A stretch of DNA of 64,000 nucleotides from NCBI RefSeq assembly GCF_014189455.1, contig NZ_CP050296.1, positions 3,964,001 through 4,028,000 of the forward strand, read 5' to 3'. The notes under the pieces were generated by a model that saw only the letters and a list, made by a program, of their open reading frames with translations, was not told the DNA's origin and made no database searches. Both the position numbers and the translations under genes were made by a program. Origin of the DNA: Mesorhizobium huakuii. Its GTDB lineage: Bacteria; Pseudomonadota; Alphaproteobacteria; Rhizobiales; Rhizobiaceae. How positions within the stretch are numbered: position 1 is the first letter of the stretch; the number at the start of each line of letters is the position of its first letter. Below are positions 17,701 through 26,972 of the stretch, in pieces.

Positions 17701-19131
17701 TCACGAACGCACCGGCAACTCCATGCGGATGCGGGCGCCGCGCCACGAGCCCGTCAGTATCCGGATCGTGCCGTCATGCAGCAGCGCAATCTGCCGGGCG
17801 AGGTTCAGGCCCAGCCCCGCCCCGCGCGACTGCGGCTGCAAGCGGTAGAAGGGTTCGAAGACATTCTCGCGCTCTTCTAAGGGAATGCCCGGGCCCTCGT
17901 CGCGTACTTCGATGCCGCCGGTCCCGTCGATGGCGATCGTGATCGTGCCGCTGCCGCCGCCATGCTCGATTGCATTGCGCACCAGATTGGCGAGCGCGCG
18001 TTCGATTTGCAGGACATTGACCTCCACCTCGGCCTTGCCGGGCGGAGGCTCGAAGGCAAGGTCGTAGCCGGCCTCGATGGCCAACGGAGCGAAGTCGGCG
18101 GCGACCCGGCTGACGAGGTCGCGGAGATCCACGATCTGGCGCTGGTCCGACGGGCGGTCGAGTAACTGATGGTCGAGCAGTTGCTGGGCAAGGTGTGACA
18201 GGCGCTCGATGTCATGCAGCAGGCGCGCGCTCTGCGGCTCCTGCTTCAAGAGTTCGGCGCGTGTGCGCAGGATGGCAATCGGCGTACGCAGTTCATGTGC
18301 CGCGTCGGTGAGGAAGCGGTTGTGGCGGTCGTAGCCTTGGGCGAGGCGGGCGAGCGCCTCGTTGAAGGCATGCACCAGCGGCGCGATCTCCTGTGGCACC
18401 TGCTTGACCGGCAGTTGCATGGCACGGGTGCCGATATCGATACGCGCGGCCTGGCGGACCGTTTCGACAAGGCCGGCGAAGGAGCGGCGCACCACGGCTG
18501 GCGTCGTCACCAGCGTTGTCGTGCCCATGACGAGGATGATGGGCAAAAGCAGGATCGCGATGACTAGCGCGAGTGCCGGCAGGGCGCGCTCCCAGTTCCT
18601 GCTGCCGTCCGGATTGCGGGCGACTTCGACGGTGGCCGAAATGTTGACTTCGAGGCCGTCGGTCTGCTGGCGCGACGACTGCGTCGCGGCGATGATCTGC
18701 ACCGTGCCGGCTCTGGTCGAAGCGTTTTCGATATAGGCTTCCGGCCGCATGTCCTTGTCGGAGAATCCGATCGTGGCGTGATCGGCCTCGCCAAGCAGGT
18801 CGCCGAAGCTCCTGGTGTAGATGTCGGGTATGTTGCCGGAGCGGACGCTCTCGCCGCTGCCATCGCGAACGATGTACCAGACATTGGGGAAGCCCTCGCG
18901 AAACGCGATGAGTTCTTCCGTATCGCGCACGATCAGCCTGCCATCCTTGTCTCGGTCGACGGCATCCTTGACCGCGGCGACGGCAGCTTCGTTGTCGATC
19001 AGCAGGCGCGGATTGGCAATCCAAAGTGCTGCCGCGCAAAGCACGATGAAGATCAGCAGCGTCGCCGCCTGCAGCAGGATCAGCCGCCGAACCAGGATCC
19101 ATTGCAGCGAGCCTGTGCGGACCTTCTTCAC
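17701..19131 (-). CDS. Two-component sensor histidine kinase
   Basis: This is a 476-residue inner-membrane kinase. It has an N-terminal helix near residue 20, a periplasmic sensor region of about 150 residues, a second helix near residue 190 (LALVIAILLLPIILVMG), a HAMP-like linker, a HisKA box FLTDAAHELRTPIAILRTRAE and an ATPase domain with LANLVRNAIEHGGG (N box), VRDEGPGIP and GAGLGLNLARQI. It overlaps the response regulator gene upstream by 4 bp. The sensor loop contains DRDKDGRL, a calcium-like acidic loop, but the signal is unknown. Confidence 0.92.
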   Translation of the reverse strand: MKKVRTGSLQWILVRRLILLQAATLLIFIVLCAAALWIANPRLLIDNEAAVAAVKDAVDRDKDGRLIVRDTEELIAFREGFPNVWYIVRDGSGESVRSGNIPDIYTRSFGDLLGEADHATIGFSDKDMRPEAYIENASTRAGTVQIIAATQSSRQQTDGLEVNISATVEVARNPDGSRNWERALPALALVIAILLLPIILVMGTTTLVTTPAVVRRSFAGLVETVRQAARIDIGTRAMQLPVKQVPQEIAPLVHAFNEALARLAQGYDRHNRFLTDAAHELRTPIAILRTRAELLKQEPQSARLLHDIERLSHLAQQLLDHQLLDRPSDQRQIVDLRDLVSRVAADFAPLAIEAGYDLAFEPPPGKAEVEVNVLQIERALANLVRNAIEHGGGSGTITIAIDGTGGIEVRDEGPGIPLEERENVFEPFYRLQPQSRGAGLGLNLARQIALLHDGTIRILTGSWRGARIRMELPVRS

Positions 19132-19802
19132 GAGGCCGCCCGCAAGAGATAGCCGAGGTTGCGGATCGCCCGGATCTCGATGCCGGCGGCGACATCGTCG
19201 AGCTTGCGGCGCAGCCGCGAAATGTGCGCATCGAGCGCATTGGAGCCGATCTCATCGTCCAGCGCGTAGACGGCCTCCTCCAGCGCGCTGCGCATGATGG
19301 TCCGCCCCGGCCGGCGGATGAGCGTTTCGAGCACCAGCCTTTCGCGCCGCGGCAGATCGAGCGCCTGATCCTCGACCAGCGCCTCGCGGTGGCGGAAATC
19401 ATAGGTGAGGCGGCCGACCATGGTCTGGTTGGCGCGCGAGGTGAACGAGCGCCGGTGCAGGGCATGCAACCGCGCGACCAGTTCCACCGTGGCGAAGGGC
19501 TTGACCATGTAGTCGTCGGCGCCGGCATCGAGCCCGGTGACCCGGTCCTCCAACCCGCTCATCGCCGTCAGCGCGATGACGGGCACATCCAGATGCAAGG
19601 CACGCAGGCGCGGTATGAGGCTGAGGCCGTCGCCATCCGGCAGCCGGCGGTCCAGCACCACCGCGTCGTGATAGCCCAGCCGCGCCATCGCCTCAGCATC
19701 GGCCAATGTCGCGGCATGGTCGACGATGATGTCCAGGCGCTCGAGAGCGGCCTTCAGCACGGAGGCCATTTCCGGTTCGTCCTCGATCAACAGGACCCGC
19801 AT
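19128..19802 (-). CDS. OmpR-family response regulator
   Basis: This 224-residue protein has a receiver domain (phosphoacceptor Asp51 in AVVLDRRLPDGDG, acidic pair near residue 8, and conserved Thr and Lys in IALTAM and MVKPF) and an OmpR/PhoB winged-helix domain (LDLPRRERLVLETLIRRPGRTIMR...SNALDAHISRLRRKLD). It is first in a two-gene operon with the kinase. Targets are not evident. Confidence 0.93.
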   Translation of the reverse strand: MRVLLIEDEPEMASVLKAALERLDIIVDHAATLADAEAMARLGYHDAVVLDRRLPDGDGLSLIPRLRALHLDVPVIALTAMSGLEDRVTGLDAGADDYMVKPFATVELVARLHALHRRSFTSRANQTMVGRLTYDFRHREALVEDQALDLPRRERLVLETLIRRPGRTIMRSALEEAVYALDDEIGSNALDAHISRLRRKLDDVAAGIEIRAIRNLGYLLRAAS

Positions 19803-19845
19803 AAATATTCTCCTTTATCCGCGGCCGGTCGGGGGCCGCGGCAAT

Positions 19846-20259
19846 TCATTCGCATTCCAGCTTGGGCTGGCGGAAATTGGTGATGAACCAGCGGCCGCCG
19901 GAAGCGCGGGCGTAGAATGTGTAGAAGCATTCCTGACGCTCGATATAGCCGGGCGTCTCGGTTTCTTCATAGACGGTTCCGTGTTTTGTCTCGCGAACCT
20001 CGCCGCTCGATGTCCCGGAAACCGCCGACGTCGACACCTTGCGCCACTGATAGGCGCGTTCCCCCTGGCCGAGATCGACGATCGCCGTCGGAGGACCATA
20101 ATCCAGGACGACCGATTCGACCGGCTGTCCGACATAATTCTTCATGATATCGGAGGCACAGCCCGCCAGCGCGAGCGCGATAGCGATGAAGACGATCTTC
20201 GGAGCCCGTATCAGGAGGCCGGCGCCACGCGTGGACATATCGGAACAGATTCCCATCAT
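19846..20259 (-). CDS. Small lipoprotein of unknown function
   Basis: This protein has about 137 residues. A signal sequence (IVFIAIALALAGC) carries the lipobox LAGC near residue 34, so the mature protein should be lipid-anchored. The rest (YVGQPVESVVLDYGPPTAIVDLGQGERAYQWRK) resembles small rhizobial outer-envelope lipoproteins in which a G-P-P motif follows a lipobox region. A later start, nearer the signal helix, is possible. It follows the two-component operon on the same strand but has its own spacing. Confidence 0.65.
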   Translation of the reverse strand: MMGICSDMSTRGAGLLIRAPKIVFIAIALALAGCASDIMKNYVGQPVESVVLDYGPPTAIVDLGQGERAYQWRKVSTSAVSGTSSGEVRETKHGTVYEETETPGYIERQECFYTFYARASGGRWFITNFRQPKLECE

Positions 20260-20426
20260 GAAGATTACGCGCGGGACCTAGATCGCGAAGATTGCATCGA
20301 CATTGCAGCGAGGTGCGGAAACGGATCCATTGTCGAAAAAGCCGGCCATCCGGGGTACCGGCGCGCATCGAAACACAGGATTGCGCGATGCCCCAGCAGG
20401 CACCGCGCAAGCCAATTCGCCCCGTT

Positions 20427-21051
20427 CTAGAACCGGTAATTGATGCCGGCCTTCAGTTCATGGCTGCCGATCGTTGTCTTGGACGTGCCAAGGGCCGATG
20501 TCGTTTCGACGCCGGGGGTGCGGACATAGTCGTACTCGACCTTGGCGGACAGCCCGCCGGCAAAGCCCTGCTCGATGCCGGCGCCGAGGAGATAACCGAC
20601 CTTCCATCCGTCGGCGCTGCTGACATTGTCGCCCTTGTCGAATTTGGTCAGGGCAACGCCGCCGGTTCCAAACAGCAGCGTCTGGTCGAAGCTCACGCCT
20701 GCCTTGGCCTTGGCGGCGCCGCGCCATTTCTCCTTGATCTTGCCGCCCTGGACGTCGTGTTCGGCGCCGCCGAGATAGGAGCCCTCGATCTCGGCGCCGA
20801 GAACGGCGGGACCCATCTGCTGGTTGTAGCCGGCCTGAACGCCGCCAGCGAAGCCATTTCGATCGGCGAACGGATTGGGCATCCTTGTGAAGGCCGTGCC
20901 GCCATGGACGCCGACATAGGCGCCGCTCCACTGGAAGGCGGGGGGGATCATTGTAGGTCGGTGAAAGGTCGGCGGCCATCGCCGGCCCGAGAAGGCAGAT
21001 GCCAAGGACACCGGCCATCAGGACGATCTTTGCTTGAGAGGACACGAGCAT
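20427..21051 (-). CDS. Outer-membrane beta-barrel protein with a frameshift in a C7 tract
   Basis: The mature part (about 170 residues: FQWSGAYVGVHGGTAFT...VQAGYNQQMGPAVLGAEIEG...KAGINYRF) is an Omp25/Omp31-like eight-stranded porin-type barrel with the terminal Phe typical of outer membrane proteins. The signal peptide (MLVSSQAKIVLMAGVLGICLLGPAMAAD) lies in a different frame starting at 21051. The frames meet at a run of seven C (minus strand, about 20941-20947). With six C the protein reads ...SPTYNDPPAFQWSGAYVG without interruption. As given, the export signal is separated from the barrel. The cause may be sequencing error, a mutation or tract-length variation. Confidence 0.75.
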
Positions 21052-21487
21052 TACTCCAACACAAACGCGCATCCGGCAAATCGGTACGCAGGTTAACTCC
21101 CGGGGAGCCTGACCGTTGGGGCGGTCGGGCTCCGATTTGGTGTCTTTCAGGGATGGCTGCACGGTCCTCAAACTGGCGTTCGCCAGCAGGGGTAGGGGTC
21201 AGAGCGCCGCGCAACCAGTCACCTGAAAGACGCCGACTGTCTCGCAGGTGAAAATTGCACGCACATTGCGCAAAATTCGAAAATGACGATTTTGTGCTTT
21301 ATTTTCAATAAATTAAAATGATCCTGTTTACCGATATTTAAGAATTTCAGGCCGTCTGAAGCTCGGAGTCTCCATCACCTGTTCCGGGCTTGCCCGGGCA
21401 CAGACCGGGCTGGCTTGATGGATGGCCGCCAAGCACGTATCTCTGGGCCGTGCCCATGAGTCCGGGCATCTCAATCGGGAGACGGCC
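21052..21487. other. Intergenic region with an AT-rich patch
   Basis: About 436 bp without a convincing gene. Bases 21250-21345 are clearly AT-rich (TTTATTTTCAATAAATTAAAAT), unlike the surroundings, and probably contain promoter elements for one or both flanking genes. No clear hairpin terminator is seen. Confidence 0.35.
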
Positions 21488-21751
21488 TTGTCCGCATTGA
21501 CGCGCTTTCTCGGCGACTCGCCGCTCAGGGTGATCCTGAAGCTGCTGGTGGTGTCGTTCCTCGTCGGCCTTGTCATGAATGCCTTCGGCTGGTCGCCCAT
21601 GGATGTGTTCTACAGCATACAGAGGTTCTTCATCGACCTCTGGAACCTGGGCTTCCACGCCATCGACCGCTTCCTCGGCTACATCCTGCTCGGTGCCGCG
21701 ATCGTCGTGCCGGCCTTCATCCTGCTCAGGATCGCCAATTACCGGAAGTAG
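21488..21751 (+). CDS. Small membrane protein of the DUF6460 type
   Basis: This protein has 88 residues if translation starts at TTG 21488, which has GGGAGA at good spacing, giving the conserved start LSALTRFLGDSPLRVILKLLVVSFLVG. A longer start (21422) is possible. It has two hydrophobic helices (LLVVSFLVGLVMNAFGW and LGYILLGAAIVVPAFILLRI). It resembles a conserved short rhizobial integral membrane family of unknown function. Recognition of the DUF number is from memory. Confidence 0.7.
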   Translation: MSALTRFLGDSPLRVILKLLVVSFLVGLVMNAFGWSPMDVFYSIQRFFIDLWNLGFHAIDRFLGYILLGAAIVVPAFILLRIANYRK

Positions 21752-21755
21752 CTTC

Positions 21756-22658
21756 CTAGGCGTAGTCCGACGCGACCTCGAACAGGATGGCGTGCCGCGC
21801 GGCAAGGGCAGGCACATCGGTGGAATAGCCGCCGCCGATGACGCCGCAGACGGGAATGCCGAGCGGACGAAAGTGGCCGATGACCATCTCGTCGCGGCCG
21901 CGCAGGCCGTTGTTGGAAAGCGCCAGCCTGCCGAGCCGGTCCTGCGCATGGACGTCGACGCCGGCATTGTAGAAAACCATGTCCCAACGCGCCCGCGCCG
22001 ACAGCTCCGGCAGGATCGTGGCCAGCCTCTCCAGATAGGCGGCATCGCCCATACCGTCGGGCAGCGCGATATCGAGGTCGGAGGCGATCTTGCGCACGGG
22101 GTAGTTGCGATCGCCGTGCATCGAGAAGGTGAACACGCGCGGCTCATCGCGCAGAATATCCGCGGTGCCATCGCCCTGATGCACGTCGAGATCGACGACC
22201 AGGATGTTTTGTGCGGCATTCTCGGCGAGCAGCGCCAGCGAGGCGACAGCGACATCATTGAAGGTGCAGAAGCCGGCACCTTGCGCGCGCCGAGCATGAT
22301 GGCTGCCGCCGGCGGTGTTGCAGGCGATGCCGTGGCGCAACGCAAGCCGCGCCGCCAGCACCGTGCCGCCGGTGGCAAGCTGCGCGCGCAGCGAAACGCG
22401 GGGGCCGACCGGAAAGCCGATCTCACGCTCGATTTTTTCCGGCACCGAACAGCTGACGACTTGGTCGACATAGTCCGCCGCATGGGCAAGCTTCAGCCAT
22501 GACGCCGGTGCGGGTTCCGCGGTGTTGAGCGCCCCGGGACCGGCCAGGCCGCGTGCCCGCAAGGCCTCCATAAGCAGCGGATACTTGCTCATCGGGAAGC
22601 GGTGGTTGGTGGCGAAGCCGGCATCGTAGTCGGGGTGGTGGACGATCTGCAGAGGCAT
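21756..22658 (-). CDS. Histone deacetylase-family (acetylpolyamine/acetoin-type) amidohydrolase
   Basis: This is a 300-residue zinc hydrolase of the arginase/deacetylase fold. The start is MPLQIVHHPDYDAGF at 22658. Active-site segments are SHHARRAQGAGFCTFNDVAVA, VVDLDVHQGDGTADI (metal Asp and His), FTFSMHGDRNYP and YNAGVDVHAQDRLG (metal Asp). Bacterial members remove acyl groups from small amines or proteins; the substrate here is unknown. It is convergent with the DUF6460-type gene, almost touching it. Confidence 0.9.
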   Translation of the reverse strand: MPLQIVHHPDYDAGFATNHRFPMSKYPLLMEALRARGLAGPGALNTAEPAPASWLKLAHAADYVDQVVSCSVPEKIEREIGFPVGPRVSLRAQLATGGTVLAARLALRHGIACNTAGGSHHARRAQGAGFCTFNDVAVASLALLAENAAQNILVVDLDVHQGDGTADILRDEPRVFTFSMHGDRNYPVRKIASDLDIALPDGMGDAAYLERLATILPELSARARWDMVFYNAGVDVHAQDRLGRLALSNNGLRGRDEMVIGHFRPLGIPVCGVIGGGYSTDVPALAARHAILFEVASDYA

Positions 22659-22720
22659 GAACGGGATCCGGCGGCTTCGCGCCAGACCGGGATTTCGGTT
22701 GGCCGTCGCGGGAAGAATGA

Positions 22721-24127
22721 TTGCGCGGTGGCCGGAAAATGGGGCACATCGGCGCTTCAATCAAGCAGCAATCAGCAAGGCGCGATCCCTTGGACAAGGA
22801 TGCAACCCCAGCCGACGTCAGATCTTTTGTCGTCACCAACCGTTCCGTGCTCGCCATAGCGGTGCCGATGACGCTCGCCTATCTGACCACGCCGATGCTC
22901 GGCCTGGTCGACACGGCTGTTGTCGGCCAGTTTGGTGACGCGGCCCTACTCGGTGGCCTTGCGGCTGGCGCTCTGGTGTTCGACGTCGTCTTCACCAGCT
23001 TCAATTTCCTGCGTTCGGGCACCACCGGCCTCGTCGCCCAGGCTTTCGGGCGTGGCGACGCGCTGGAGGAGCAGGCGGTGTTCTGGCGCGCCGTGCTGAT
23101 CGCGGTCGTTGCCGGCATTGTCCTGGCGGCGCTTTCGCCGCTGATCGCCATCGGCGGCCAGTGGTTCATGGGCGCCGAACCGCGCGTCAGCGAGGCGATG
23201 GGGGTCTACATCAGGATCAGGCTGCTGGCCGCACCCTTCTCGCTGATCAACTATGCCATCCTCGGCTATGTGCTGGGCCGCGGCGAGGGCGGGCTCGGCC
23301 TTGTGCTGCAACTGGTGCTCAACGGCATCAACATCGCGCTCTGCTTCCTGCTTGGCCTGAAGCTGGGCTGGGGCGTTGCCGGTGTCGCCTGGGCGACCGT
23401 CACGGGTGAGTTCCTGGCCATGCTGCTTGGTCTTGCCATCGTGGTCCGCCGCTTCCGCGCGACCCCGCCCTTGCCGCGCCATCGGCTGCTCGATATGGCC
23501 GCCTTCCTGCGCATGCTGTCGCTCAACCGCGATATCATGATCCGCTCGTTCTCGCTGCTTGCCGCCTTCGCGCTGTTCACCCGCCAGGGCGCGCAGTTCG
23601 GCACGGTGACGCTGGCCGCCAATGCGGTGTTGATGAACTTCTTCCTCGTCGCCGGCTATTTCCTCGACGGTTTTGCCACCGCCGCCGAACAGCTCGCCGG
23701 CCGTGCCGTCGGCGCGCGGGCAGAACAGCCCTTCCGGCAGGCGGTGCGGCTGACCTTGTTCTGGGGCTTTGGGCTGGCCGGTGCCGCGACGCTGGTGCTG
23801 CTTTCGGCCGGCGCCAATCTGGTCGCCATCGTCACGACGTCGCAGGAGGTCCGCTCGGTCGCCGACATCTATTTGCCCTGGGCGGCGTTCACCGCGCTGA
23901 GCGGCGTGCTGGCGTTCCAGATGGACGGCGTCTTCATCGGCGCCACCTGGTCGCGCGACATGCGCAACATGATGTTGCTGTCCTTCCTCGTCTTTGCCGT
24001 TGCGCTACTAACGCTCGCGCCTGCCTTCGGCAATCACGGCCTGTGGGCGGCGCTGCACGTGTTCCTGCTGGCGCGCGGCTTCAGCCTGCTTGCGATCTTG
24101 CAGCTAAGGGTGCGGACAGCGTTCTAG
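22721..24127 (+). CDS. MATE-family efflux transporter (NorM/DinF-like)
   Basis: This is a 12-helix exporter of up to 468 residues. The conserved core begins SVLAIAVPMTLAYLTTPMLGLVDTAVVGQFGDAALLGGLAAG, the MATE N-terminal motif, and a symmetrical second half starts near residue 255 (NRDIMIRSFSLLAAFALFTRQGAQFG). It likely expels cationic compounds by proton or sodium antiport. The true start could be ATG 22739 or TTG 22790 rather than 22721. It is divergent from the deacetylase-family gene. Confidence 0.9.
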   Translation: MRGGRKMGHIGASIKQQSARRDPLDKDATPADVRSFVVTNRSVLAIAVPMTLAYLTTPMLGLVDTAVVGQFGDAALLGGLAAGALVFDVVFTSFNFLRSGTTGLVAQAFGRGDALEEQAVFWRAVLIAVVAGIVLAALSPLIAIGGQWFMGAEPRVSEAMGVYIRIRLLAAPFSLINYAILGYVLGRGEGGLGLVLQLVLNGINIALCFLLGLKLGWGVAGVAWATVTGEFLAMLLGLAIVVRRFRATPPLPRHRLLDMAAFLRMLSLNRDIMIRSFSLLAAFALFTRQGAQFGTVTLAANAVLMNFFLVAGYFLDGFATAAEQLAGRAVGARAEQPFRQAVRLTLFWGFGLAGAATLVLLSAGANLVAIVTTSQEVRSVADIYLPWAAFTALSGVLAFQMDGVFIGATWSRDMRNMMLLSFLVFAVALLTLAPAFGNHGLWAALHVFLLARGFSLLAILQLRVRTAF

Positions 24128-24220
24128 GTCACCTCTCTGTCCGATTTTTCAGCAAGGTGGAAAATGGGCCTAGACTGTTTTATCCTTCCTGATTGAGGGC
24201 GCTAACATATCGGGGAAGCA

Positions 24221-24739
24221 ATGGGAGACGTGGTCGAACCAATCGAGCCAAGGATCATAAGAGGATCACGAGGTAAGACATTCCTGTTGCTTCTAGCATG
24301 CCCGATTTTCATTTTGGCCGGAATTGGAATGGTGCAGAGCCCAGCCGGTGGGCACCTGGTTGGGTGGATCGGAATATTTCTCGCAGGGTCGAGTGTGCCA
24401 TTCCTGATCCGGTCGCTTATCCGCCCTCACACTTTGACCTTGGACGATAGCGGCTTCATGATAGATGCTGGTCCGAAGAAAGTTGCATGGCAAGATATAA
24501 AGGGTTTCCACGTCTGGAGGCCGCCGCGTAGCCGCGGCAAGGTGGTCGGTTACAGCTTCGAACCCGGCGCCAGGAAGGACACCTCGCTCATGCGAATTAA
24601 CAGAGGTCTTGGAGCCGAGGGCTGCCTTCCTGGTGGATGGCAATTTTCAACCGACAAGATGGTAGAGATTCTGAATGCCTATCGGGTGCAAGCCTTGGCA
24701 CGACAAGCCGAACCCGCTCGGTTGAGGGGACTCGGATAA
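24221..24739 (+). CDS. Membrane protein with PH-like domain, function unknown
   Basis: This is a 172-residue protein with two N-terminal helices (LLLLACPIFILAGIGMVQS and LVGWIGIFLAGSSVPFLIRSL) and a soluble C-terminal part (TLTLDDSGFMIDAGPKKVAWQDIKGFHVWR) that looks like the bacterial PH-type domain in STM3941-like proteins. An AAGCAATGGG start context is visible. Base composition is somewhat less GC-rich than the neighbours. Confidence 0.6.
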   Translation: MGDVVEPIEPRIIRGSRGKTFLLLLACPIFILAGIGMVQSPAGGHLVGWIGIFLAGSSVPFLIRSLIRPHTLTLDDSGFMIDAGPKKVAWQDIKGFHVWRPPRSRGKVVGYSFEPGARKDTSLMRINRGLGAEGCLPGGWQFSTDKMVEILNAYRVQALARQAEPARLRGLG

Positions 24740-24824
24740 TTGGCCGGAACGCGGAGTTGCGAGTCTCGGGAAAGTCGCGTGCCAGCGGATTTCAAACAGG
24801 ACTGGTCACTTTTCGAGCAATTCT

Positions 24825-25901
24825 TTAGAGCGGCTTCGACGCCCATAGATCGAGATGGCTGTCGCGCAATTCGCGAATCGACTTGAGCCGCGCCATCTCG
24901 GCGAAGCGTGCCATCCCTGCAACAATGCGTCCCGGCAGTGCCGGTCCGGCATAGATCATGCTGGTGTAGAGTTGGACGAGATCGGCACCCGCACGGATCT
25001 TCTCCAGCGCCGTCTCGGCGGAATCGACGCCGCCCACCCCGACGATGGCGATGCCCGGGCCAAGCAGCTTGCGCATCTTTGCCAGCACGGTGGTCGAGCG
25101 TTCGAATAGCGGTTTTCCCGAAAGGCCACCGGTCTCGCCGGCGGTGTCCGTGCTGTGCAATGCCGGCCGCGAAATGGTGGTGTTGGAGACGATGATGCCG
25201 TCGATCCGTTTTTCAACGACCTCGGCGGCGATATCCTCCAGCTCGGCCTCGACCAGATCCGGCGCAATCTTGAGAAAAATGGGCGGCTGGGCTGCGGCTG
25301 ACGCACGCGCGGCCATGACACGCGACAAAAGTCCGCCGAGCTGCTCGCGCGCCTGCATGTTGCGCAGGCCGGGCGTGTTCGGCGAGGAGATGTTGACCGT
25401 GAGGTAGCGGGCATAGGAGGCAAAGCGCGCGACGCCGCGCGCATAGTCACTGACGCGGTCGGCGCTGTCTTTGTTGGCACCGATGTTGACGCCGACAATG
25501 CCGGGACGTCCCTTGCGCGCGGCAAGGCGTTTCTCGGCCGCCGCATGACCTTCATTGTTGAAGCCCAGCCGGTTGATCACCGCCTCGTCCGCCGTCAGCC
25601 GGAAGATGCGCGGCTTCGGGTTGCCCGCCTGCGGCAGCGGCGTGACCGTGCCGACCTCGGCAAAGCCGAAACCGAGGCCAAGCAGCGCGTCGGGTACCTC
25701 GGCATTCTTGTCGTAGCCGGCCGCCATGCCGAGCGGGTTGGGGAAATCGAGACCGCAGAGGCTGACCTTCAGCCTGCTGTCGTGCACCGTCCGCGCGCCG
25801 ACCGGCAATCCGCAACGCAGTGCCGCGATGGACATCCCATGCGCGGTTTCCGGATCGAAGGTGAACAGCAGTTTTTGGCCAAGCCGGTCGAACAGACTCA
25901 T
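24825..25901 (-). CDS. pyrD: Dihydroorotate dehydrogenase (quinone), class 2
   Basis: This is a 358-residue membrane-associated flavoenzyme that oxidises dihydroorotate to orotate in pyrimidine synthesis, passing electrons to quinone. The start is MSLFDRLGQKLLFTFDPETAHGMS at 25901, overlapping the DUF952 stop (ATGA). Visible motifs are FPNPLGMAAGYDKN, GFAEVGTVTPLPQAGNPKPR, the class 2 catalytic-Ser loop NISSPNTPGLRN and the C-terminal FMN phosphate site VGVGGVDSAETALEKIRAGA. The length matches the family. DUF952-pyrD order is common in Rhizobiales. Confidence 0.95.
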   Translation of the reverse strand: MSLFDRLGQKLLFTFDPETAHGMSIAALRCGLPVGARTVHDSRLKVSLCGLDFPNPLGMAAGYDKNAEVPDALLGLGFGFAEVGTVTPLPQAGNPKPRIFRLTADEAVINRLGFNNEGHAAAEKRLAARKGRPGIVGVNIGANKDSADRVSDYARGVARFASYARYLTVNISSPNTPGLRNMQAREQLGGLLSRVMAARASAAAQPPIFLKIAPDLVEAELEDIAAEVVEKRIDGIIVSNTTISRPALHSTDTAGETGGLSGKPLFERSTTVLAKMRKLLGPGIAIVGVGGVDSAETALEKIRAGADLVQLYTSMIYAGPALPGRIVAGMARFAEMARLKSIRELRDSHLDLWASKPL

Positions 25902-26248
25902 TCGGCCTCCAACGGCGGGAACTGGTGCGCGCCATCGGCGCCAAGCAGCAGCGGCTTGACCCACTTGACGGTGTTCACCTCCAGCACGCCGTAAAGATGC
26001 GGAAACAGCGCGCCGCCGCGCGAAACCTCGTATTTCAAGGCATCGCCCAGGCTGGCGGCGTCGATGGCGACCAGCAGTAGGTCTACCTGGCCGGAAAAAT
26101 GCTTTGCCGCGGTTTCCCGGACCTGCGCTGCCGTGGAGAAATGGATGAAGCCGTCGGCGACGTCGATCAGCGCGCCGGTGAAGCGGCCACTGGCTTCGGC
26201 CTCGCGCCAAGCCGCTTGCGGGGTTATCTTGTAGATAAACTGAGACAT
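25898..26248 (-). CDS. DUF952 domain protein
   Basis: This 116-residue protein has the DUF952 motif order: FIYKITPQAAWREAEASGRFTG, then DGFIHFSTAAQVRETAAKHF and VSRGGALFPHLYGVLEVNTV. The fold is related to glutathione S-transferase-like or ADP-ribosyl-type small domains, and biochemical function is unknown. It is translationally coupled with pyrD by a 4-bp overlap. Confidence 0.85.
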   Translation of the reverse strand: MSQFIYKITPQAAWREAEASGRFTGALIDVADGFIHFSTAAQVRETAAKHFSGQVDLLLVAIDAASLGDALKYEVSRGGALFPHLYGVLEVNTVKWVKPLLLGADGAHQFPPLEAE

Positions 26249-26355
26249 GGTTGCGCTATAGTCCGAACCAGTCGTGCGGGGAAGGCCACGCCAAGGGTCT
26301 TCCCCATTTCCGGCGCAAACATGCGATATTTCAGGCCTTGGCCATGGAGGACAAC

Positions 26356-26790
26356 ATGCGTCTGCAACACATCTTGATCCCCGCCGCGCTGATTTCGCTG
26401 GTCGCGGCCTCCGCCTCTTCGGAAGAAACCGACCGCTACCGGCTGGAAAAATCCGCCAACGGCTATGTCCGCATGGACACGCAGACCGGTGCGATGTCGA
26501 TTTGCGAGGAACGTTCGGGCCAACTCGTCTGCAAGGTGGCGGCCGACGAACGCGCCGCCTTCCAGGACGAAATCGACCGCCTGCAAACCTCGATGAAGGC
26601 GATGGACGAGCGCGTCACCAAGCTCGAGAATTCGCTGTCCGCCCGCCTCGAATCGAAACTGCCGAGCGAGGAGGATTTCAACAAGACGATGAGCTATATG
26701 GAGCGCTTCCTGAAGGGCTTCATGGGCATCGTCAAGGAGATGGACAAGGACAACGGTGGCGGCGCTCAGCTCAATTCGCAAAAGACCTGA
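26356..26790 (+). CDS. Secreted coiled-coil protein, function unknown
   Basis: This 144-residue protein starts at ATG 26356, preceded by GGAGGA. A signal peptide (MRLQHILIPAALISLVAASASS) is followed by a short globular part (YVRMDTQTGAMSICEERSGQLVCKVAADERAAF) and a predicted coiled coil (EIDRLQTSMKAMDERVTKLENSLSARLE). It ends with a charged tail. Such proteins are frequent in rhizobia and uncharacterised. Confidence 0.7.
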   Translation: MRLQHILIPAALISLVAASASSEETDRYRLEKSANGYVRMDTQTGAMSICEERSGQLVCKVAADERAAFQDEIDRLQTSMKAMDERVTKLENSLSARLESKLPSEEDFNKTMSYMERFLKGFMGIVKEMDKDNGGGAQLNSQKT

Positions 26791-26795
26791 GCTTC

Positions 26796-26848
26796 CTACA
26801 GCGCCGCGCGTCCTTTTGGATGCGCAAAGGACGCTGTAGTACTTTGAT
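26796..26848. repeat. Dispersed palindromic repeat (CTACAGCG...CGCTGTAG)
   Basis: CTACAGCG and GCGTCC at the left pair with GGACGCTGTAG at the right around a short centre, and TACTTTGA follows. Elements with this outline are frequent between genes in Rhizobiales. It lies between the coiled-coil gene and the response regulator. The remainder of 26791-26972 holds no gene. Confidence 0.6.
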
Positions 26849-26972
26849 CTTGCGAAGTAGGGAAAATGCCGCGCGCTGGTTTTGCCGCTTGAAAACAGCG
26901 CGCTGCCCCTCATAATCGTCCGACTGGTCCCGAAAAGCTTAAAAATCATCGACGGGATTCGGGGAGGAACAT

